The notes below the pieces were generated by a model, which was given only the letters and a program-made list of their open reading frames with translations, ran no database searches and was not told where the DNA came from. Shown piece after piece: positions 58,561 through 64,000 of a stretch of 64,000 bases of DNA. Origin of the DNA: Limnoperna fortunei. Taxonomy: Eukaryota; Mollusca; Bivalvia; Mytilida; Modiolidae. Location: assembly GCA_944474755.1 (NCBI GenBank), contig OX104112.1:18936273-19000272 (forward strand), written 5' to 3'. The translations under genes were made by a program, and so were the position numbers. Position 1 is the stretch's first letter; each line of letters begins with the position of its first letter.

Positions 58561-60226
58561 AGTTGGAATGCCAACAGTCTGTTGAAAAACATGTCAGTAT
58601 AGAATATCGAAACATCAAAAAGATTTTCATCATATAACATTGGCGAAGAGATTCATATTTAAAATATCAATTAGGTCTGTTGAAATTTATAGTATCTACA
58701 TTTTATTTATGCTACTCCTGCAGTAGCAAGTGTTATGTTCAAAACGAGTAACAGTAGGCTATTTACTTTAAGGATGTTATTTAAATGTATGATATAAATT
58801 ATTTCGTTCATTAAATTTATTAGATTTAATGACGTTAAGATATCTGAGTTTGAATGTGTTTCAACGCCTGGACAAACTTTAAAATATTATGCGAAGTATT
58901 TGTTAACCTGTTTTCGCAAATTTATTTATTTATTCACATGAAGCATAATTTATTAAAGATCTTTTACTAACACGAGAGACAAATAATATCCAATTTCTTC
59001 AGTTTGGAAAGACTGCATCTGGTAAAGAAATGCAACATTTATAACGGTCTTTAGGCTATTTAATCAATGTTCGAAAAATACTCAAAATAAAGGACATTTC
59101 GTTTTGAATGCCTTAGCAAAACAATATTTAAGTACACATGTATGTTGTTAGGAACAAATGTGTTTTAGTCGAGTGCAGTGCCTGGTTTTTCAGTTTTAAC
59201 ATATTTAAATTCTTTTCACGTAAGGTCGTTTTGTTTAAATTAGAACATAAGTACCTATTAAGTATATTTCACATTTAACATGTACATAGTTGATATATTG
59301 ATTTGACCTCCGTCATGTCATAAACAAATCATTGACAATATAGTATTCGATAGTATGGTTGCATCAAATCATCTATTCTATTAGGTACCTACGCGTATAA
59401 AGGCGATTTTAACATTTTTTTAATTCTAAATACAAGAAAGGTTATTTTGCAAAGGTTATTTATATTACCAGTTTTACCAACGAACACAGATTGTTTATAC
59501 TGTTCAGAATAAATGCCATATTAAATCTTTGATGTTCTACAATTTATTTTTCCGTAAACATTGTATGATGCCCCATCAAAAGCTGTAAATTTGATAAAAA
59601 AGTAGCATTTCATTACAAATTGCACAATTTTTATTAAATTGTCCAATTTCGTCTCCCCGTTTCAAAAACTAATTATTGTATTTAGCATGAACTAGTTTAT
59701 CTTAAATATTTATCCCTCATCTGTATGCTACCGTTGACGGATCCGGGGACACGTTCTGTACATATTTATGGGTGTGGGAAGAAGCTCTTACATCGTTAAA
59801 TGTCTCAAAGAGAAACCGCTATTATTTTCCCGCTACATTGATGGCAATTGGGAAAAGATTTTCTTATACCTTTTAATAACCAGGCAGATGCAATTCAACA
59901 AATATTAAAGTTTATTTATGATATTCTTATGACAAAAAATCAGCCTGTAGATGTTACAACATGCGTACAAATGGTACAATTAAAACAGGCCTATTTTGCA
60001 AACCATCAGACAAACACTTTTTGTACATGTAAAATCAGATCTCCTGAATTGGTCAAACGAGCAATGTCATATATGGTTAATATCCTGCTTTCAGATATCT
60101 GAAATAAAGTTATTTATCTAAATATATCAGCTTAATAATAGATTATATTCAATCGATTCGAGGTGAATTTTCCTGAAACAAAAACAAATTGTGTCGCAAT
60201 TTGATTGTCTTAAATTATTGTCTTAC
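58561..60226. other. no clear feature; possible intron
   Basis: AT-rich. On the minus strand an acceptor-like TTTACAG| at 59583 precedes a short open stretch beginning FDGASYN (59582 down to 59521) that fits the phase of the exon at 60227. Its donor is weak, so I do not call it. The plus-strand frame at 59848-60102 begins with TTG and is unrecognised. Confidence 0.35.
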
Positions 60227-60322
60227 CTGGTATGCTCTTTATCGACATATGCGCTGAAATATCAACCGAAAATGAATTAAACTTAACTGACAAATTGTGA
60301 TGAACAACCTCTAATTTTGTAA
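60227..60322 (-). CDS. candidate internal exon, 96 nt
   Basis: Minus strand: TTCCTACAG|...CAG|GTAAGA, strong borders. Phase 1 on both sides, 32 codons open, beginning TKLEVVHHNLSVKFNSF and ending MSIKSIP. The alternating hydrophobic pattern suggests beta strands. It joins in frame to the exon at 61243 (G|TT gives Val). Confidence 0.4.
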
Positions 60323-61242
60323 CTGTAGGAATAAAATCGTAATTAGATCAGTATTAATGAGTTTGCAGTGTGATCTCTATTCATATTAATATCAAGTTAG
60401 TTTGCAAAAATCTACCAAAAATGCATCATCATTTGTTTGAATCACTCTGCCAAACATTCTGTCGTAACGAGTTTCCATAAAACAATTTTGAACAAGATAG
60501 AAAAGAAAATAGTTCTTTAGAATCACTTTTATGTGAAACAATACTTTGATAAAATGGTTCAGTAAATCCGCTCCGTTAGTTTATTATAGAAAAAGATTCT
60601 TAAATGTTACAATGTAAGTTATGATTATACTTTACTTTTGATCGTTTCGTTATAAACTTTGAAATTGTAACCTTTTAATGAGGTTTATTATTGTTATCGA
60701 CGAGGTAGAATAATCTATAAAGATCCAGACACACTCATATACCTCAAAAAAAGTTCCTTGAGAAACAATGGGCCATTCTGTAGTTTCACACAACAAATCT
60801 ACTTTAAAAAGGGAGATAACAACCTAAATAACTAAAAAAACGACATAGAAAAGTGATTTATTTTTTATTTGTTTTTTAAAGCACAAAAACCAAAAATGCC
60901 TTCAAATTATTTCTATAATTTATTGATATCGATAAGAATTTAGAGTTAAGACTTAAAACAAGTTGAAGTAAAATCAAATCTCATGTGTTAGACTAATGAA
61001 ATATACCTTATTCAAAAATAATTTTTTCAGAAATTTATATTTTTCGACAAATAAATTTCTGAAGTCGAATAAACAACCTATTGCTACATATAACAGCAGA
61101 TACATGTTCTACTGTTTAACAATCGATTTACAAAATAATAAATTATACTGGCGGCTATACTACAGAATTTGGACTATCTAAAAATATGAGCCAAAAAAGG
61201 ACTGACATTGGCATACACGGTTCAAAGTTCAACATCACTCAC
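60323..61242. other. no clear feature; possible intron
   Basis: AT-rich. A 35-nt stretch near 60750-60785 has AG/GT borders on the minus strand but breaks the phase, so it is not called. Confidence 0.35.
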
Positions 61243-61312
61243 CGTACTTCCGTATTATGACCTGACCACCCCTAACGCGAGGGCATTCCACCTGCTGACG
61301 CGCCGAGCAGCT
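61243..61312 (-). CDS. candidate internal exon, 70 nt
   Basis: Minus strand: TTCCACAG|...|GTGAGTGAT. 23 codons are open, encoding SCSARQQVECPRVRGGQVII and RKY, and ending in phase 1. Its base composition is much richer in GC than the flanks, which suits an exon. No family is recognised and the first exon is not located. Confidence 0.4.
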
Positions 61313-62182
61313 CTGTGGAATTTATTGGAACTGTGTACAAGTTTAATATTCTGTGTCTAATCAAACTTTCATGCTTACGTCCGGTATTTAATCACACCTC
61401 TGTTTGTTACAACCATTTTGGCAAAGCATTTTTTAATAAACTGGTGTCACAGTATATAAATATCCAAATTGAATGTGAAATAAAAAGAAAAAAGAGTTAA
61501 TAATAGGAAAAACAAAGGAATCAAACAATAATAGTTGTGGCACTAGGAAGAAATTGCCTTAAAGGGGTTATTTTGACAAATTATACATTTTTTATCTATT
61601 GAACTGTCATTTTATCAGGTCTTCACTGTTCGCTATTGTTTACAAATAAATTTATATATAAAAGTATAGAAATGAAAGTTTTGATATCGATCAAGTAATA
61701 TTACAGAGGACATCAGTCATACTAAATCTTATAATGAATTATAATTATAACGAATTTCATGGTATTGCCATCGGTTTTATCTACTTTTGCGGTTATGGCA
61801 TTGAGTACTTATATATTTCACGATTGTGAGGATGATTTGAATTTAATATTTAACTTGATGCGTAAATAGCTTCACAAATGCAAAATTGATTACAGATCAA
61901 GCGTGATTATAGTCAATCATTTTCTGCGGAAATAACTTCTTTTCCAATAATTGTGGTGAAGGAAGTCTAAGACATATATTTATACATAGACTTCATTCAA
62001 AATAGTCAAATATACAAAACATCAGGAGAATTAACCAGATTATGCTCAATATATTTTTTCCAGATATCAATTTTTGAATCTGAATAATGTCAGCTTTATA
62101 ATATTAGACAAGTAGCCAGACTGAATCATCCTGAAATAAGAACTTGGGTTCCTTTGTGGAGAATAATGAATAATTTGCTTAC
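61313..62182. other. no clear feature
   Basis: AT-rich. The plus-strand frames here lack recognisable motifs. Confidence 0.4.
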
Positions 62183-62206
62183 ATTTTCTCAGTAGACGTA
62201 TCACTC
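62183..62206 (-). CDS. possible 24-nt microexon
   Basis: Minus strand: TTTTATTTCAG|...AAAAT|GTAAGC. Both borders are good and the length is divisible by three. Two of the three frames are open. It might be an upstream exon of the tentative minus-strand gene, but no linkage can be shown. Confidence 0.25.
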
Positions 62207-62295
62207 CTGAAATAAAATAAAACAATTCAGAACTACTAACGAATAAACTGTGCCAATTAATAAACAATAACATTTTTATTTAGGTGAATATAAAC

Positions 62296-62312
62296 ATATA
62301 TATATATATATA
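62296..62312. repeat. (TA)n microsatellite
   Basis: About eight TA units, then TACATAC. Confidence 0.85.
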
Positions 62313-63627
62313 CATACAATGAACATTTAGTGAGATTAAATGGAATTGTAAGTATGATCTCTATTGGTATTATTATAACGTAAAGTTCGATATTTAATAA
62401 AAAATGCAACATATTTGAATCACACCTCAAAGAATTCTAAATTGACTGCTTTGTTGGTGTACACTAAAGTATACAATTGTACACAATTGTAAACAAGATA
62501 AACAAAACACATGTTCAGTATCCTGAAACTTATACATAAACTACATTTTGATATAAAATGGTGGCGAAATAGGTCATTACAGAAAGATTTTTTACATCCA
62601 CATCCGTAACGATATTTTTTCTGGGTAGTTAAAAAATTAAATATATGCAAGCCTTTCCTCTTAAACATTTAAAATGTAACTTGCTTGAATACACTTGCTG
62701 ACGACGAGGTAGTTATGCAAGATCTCCCAATGCTTGCTCGGCCATTGCTAGAGCCAGTCCACTGTAATCTGTCCATATCAGTCAGCATTCATGCCAACAT
62801 CAATGGATTTTGATCATAAATGATCGACAAGTGAGTCAATAAACATCAAGCTAATAAAAGCATGTATTGACCGAAACTTGAAGGGCCATGTCTAAAATGA
62901 TTTTAACTTTCGACGAGGATCTAAATAGACGCTTATCAATGTTAATATTGGTTTTTGAAACTAACAAGATAAGATAAAACAAAACAGCATCTTATAAGCA
63001 AATAAAATTGACATAAACATATGCGCTCGTCAATTTATTGAATACACGTGCTTTTTGTCAAAAAATATTGAGAAATCTTAAAATAATTGCATTGTTCCAG
63101 TTAAATAAGCGTATATGACTTCAAATTTCTAATTGTGACGTCACACTGGGCTCTATGCTTATTATAACCTTAATGTGTTCTCAAAGCGTATGAATAACCC
63201 CCTATTATAATATAAAATAGAAGACTAAGGTAGACAAGTCATTAAGTGTCTAACTAATGTAAGAGTGATATGCAACTTTATAAATGAACGTGATGCGTTG
63301 TCATAGGCTATTCAATCGAATTCTCGAACAGCCGGCAAATTAAGCGCGCTCAATAGGATTAGAGTTTTACGCAAGACTCTGCAAAAAAAAGAAATGCATG
63401 ATGGATTTTTCAAGATTTGAGTAGATATATTTTGGATAAAGCATTTACAATAACAAATACAGATATTCACTTAAAGGTTTTAATTGCAAAATTACAGTCT
63501 TTAGAGGCTGTTGAACGGAATTAAATTAACCACTGTCGAGAATACTTCCAGTCACGTTTAAATTAGAACCTGGCATGACCTCCTCGTTCTGCCGATATGG
63601 CTCTACATCTGTCAACGTTGCCTGCGG
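62313..63627. other. intergenic, no clear gene
   Basis: A Cys-rich minus-strand frame (62420-62668, with YGCGCKKSFCN) has no recognised family and is left uncalled. GAGCCAGTC-containing sequence at 62690-62770 (GTTATGC, then GAGCCAGTCC) is echoed at 63711-63760. Confidence 0.4.
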
Positions 63628-63991
63628 ACTGTTTGCGAGTTAATTTTTCTTAATACGGGTATTCCAACTGCAGTGGAATAGAAGATGATAAACCTTAATG
63701 TGTCTATTTCACGTGGAGTCATTATGCCAGGTCGCCACGGCGGTTATTGGTAGAGCCAGTCTGCAAAAATGACTTCAAAAGCCGGGAAATTTTGTGCTCT
63801 GGTTTACGTTTTTAGTTCGGAATGTTGGGACCCTCAAAATGTTGCATCATCAGGCTCTTTCGTCTGTATCAAGGGGGGGAGGGTGGGGGTCAAAACTGCT
63901 CCAAAATACGGCTTTCAATGTTGTTTGATGCCATATTGTCTAACTGTTTGCGAGCTGATTCTTCTAAATCCAGGTATTTCGACTGCAGTGG
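63628..63991 (+). repeat. direct repeat pair near the right edge
   Basis: CTGTTTGCGAGTTAATTTTT and then ACTGCAGTGG at 63628-63676 recurs, diverged, at 63942-63991 (CTGTTTGCGAGCTGATTC, then GACTGCAGTGG). A G-rich run with possible quadruplex potential lies between them (63873-63889). The repeat probably continues beyond the window. Confidence 0.55.
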
Positions 63992-64000
63992 CAACGTTTT

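Noticed and set aside
59848..60102. 84-codon plus-strand ORF
   Set aside because: It starts with TTG, has no recognised family, and overlaps a likely intron of the minus-strand gene model.
60750..60785. 35-nt exon between 61243 and 60227 on the minus strand
   Set aside because: Including it breaks the phase and brings a stop; the donor GTATAT is poor.
62420..62668. Cys-rich minus-strand 82-codon ORF
   Set aside because: CGCKKSFCN is suggestive, but there is no cysteine framework or signal peptide of a known family, and the remainder is low-complexity.

Overview
The window looks like AT-rich nuclear DNA of a marine invertebrate, most likely a bivalve mollusc. Genes are sparse and split by introns, many dispersed repeats and foldback elements are present, and the families seen (secreted LRR protein, B-box/coiled-coil protein, Ty3/gypsy element) are common in bivalves. 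The species is an inference from style, not proven. Most open frames of 60 to 110 codons here are chance.

Left part (1-9.4 kb): a complete single-exon gene for a secreted leucine-rich-repeat protein on the minus strand (1158-2297), two small ORFs (one histidine-rich), three long near-perfect palindromes, and one copy of a dispersed repeat whose second copy lies near 22.7 kb.

9398-17884: a very young Ty3/gypsy LTR retrotransposon. Its two 172-bp LTRs appear identical and are flanked by a 4-bp target duplication ATAC. In order it holds a tRNA-Leu-type primer site, a short leader ORF with a helix-hairpin-helix-like segment, gag with a CCHC knuckle, a G_UUA_AAC slip site, pol (PR, RT, RNase H, IN; broken by one base near 14998), and an unusual third ORF. 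ORF3 encodes two C2H2 zinc fingers fused to an apparently intact TatD-family nuclease. A splice acceptor sits directly before its ATG and a donor lies in the 5' LTR, so it may be expressed like a spliced retroviral env.

17.9-44 kb: mostly intergenic. It contains a diverged segmental duplication (about 27.57-31.5 kb versus 32.82-36.29 kb), remnants of one non-LTR retrotransposon family, tRNA-like and other dispersed repeats, microsatellites, and one candidate first exon at 19662.

44.1-53.8 kb: a B-box/coiled-coil (TRIM-like) locus followed by a striking array of tiny exons. After the B-box block and a 144-nt coiled-coil exon come exons of 30, 33, 30, 24, 21, 21, 21 nt and a last one ending in a stop. 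All have AG/GT borders, all lengths are multiples of three and all are in the same phase (2). They lie in two nested sets of tandem duplications (units of about 2.4-3 kb and about 0.73 kb), and the encoded tail is Ser/Glu then Lys/Pro rich. The B-box block carries a one-base frame break.

53.8-64 kb: mostly intergenic, with repeats and a tentative minus-strand multi-exon gene (exons near 61.2, 60.2 and 57.6 kb).
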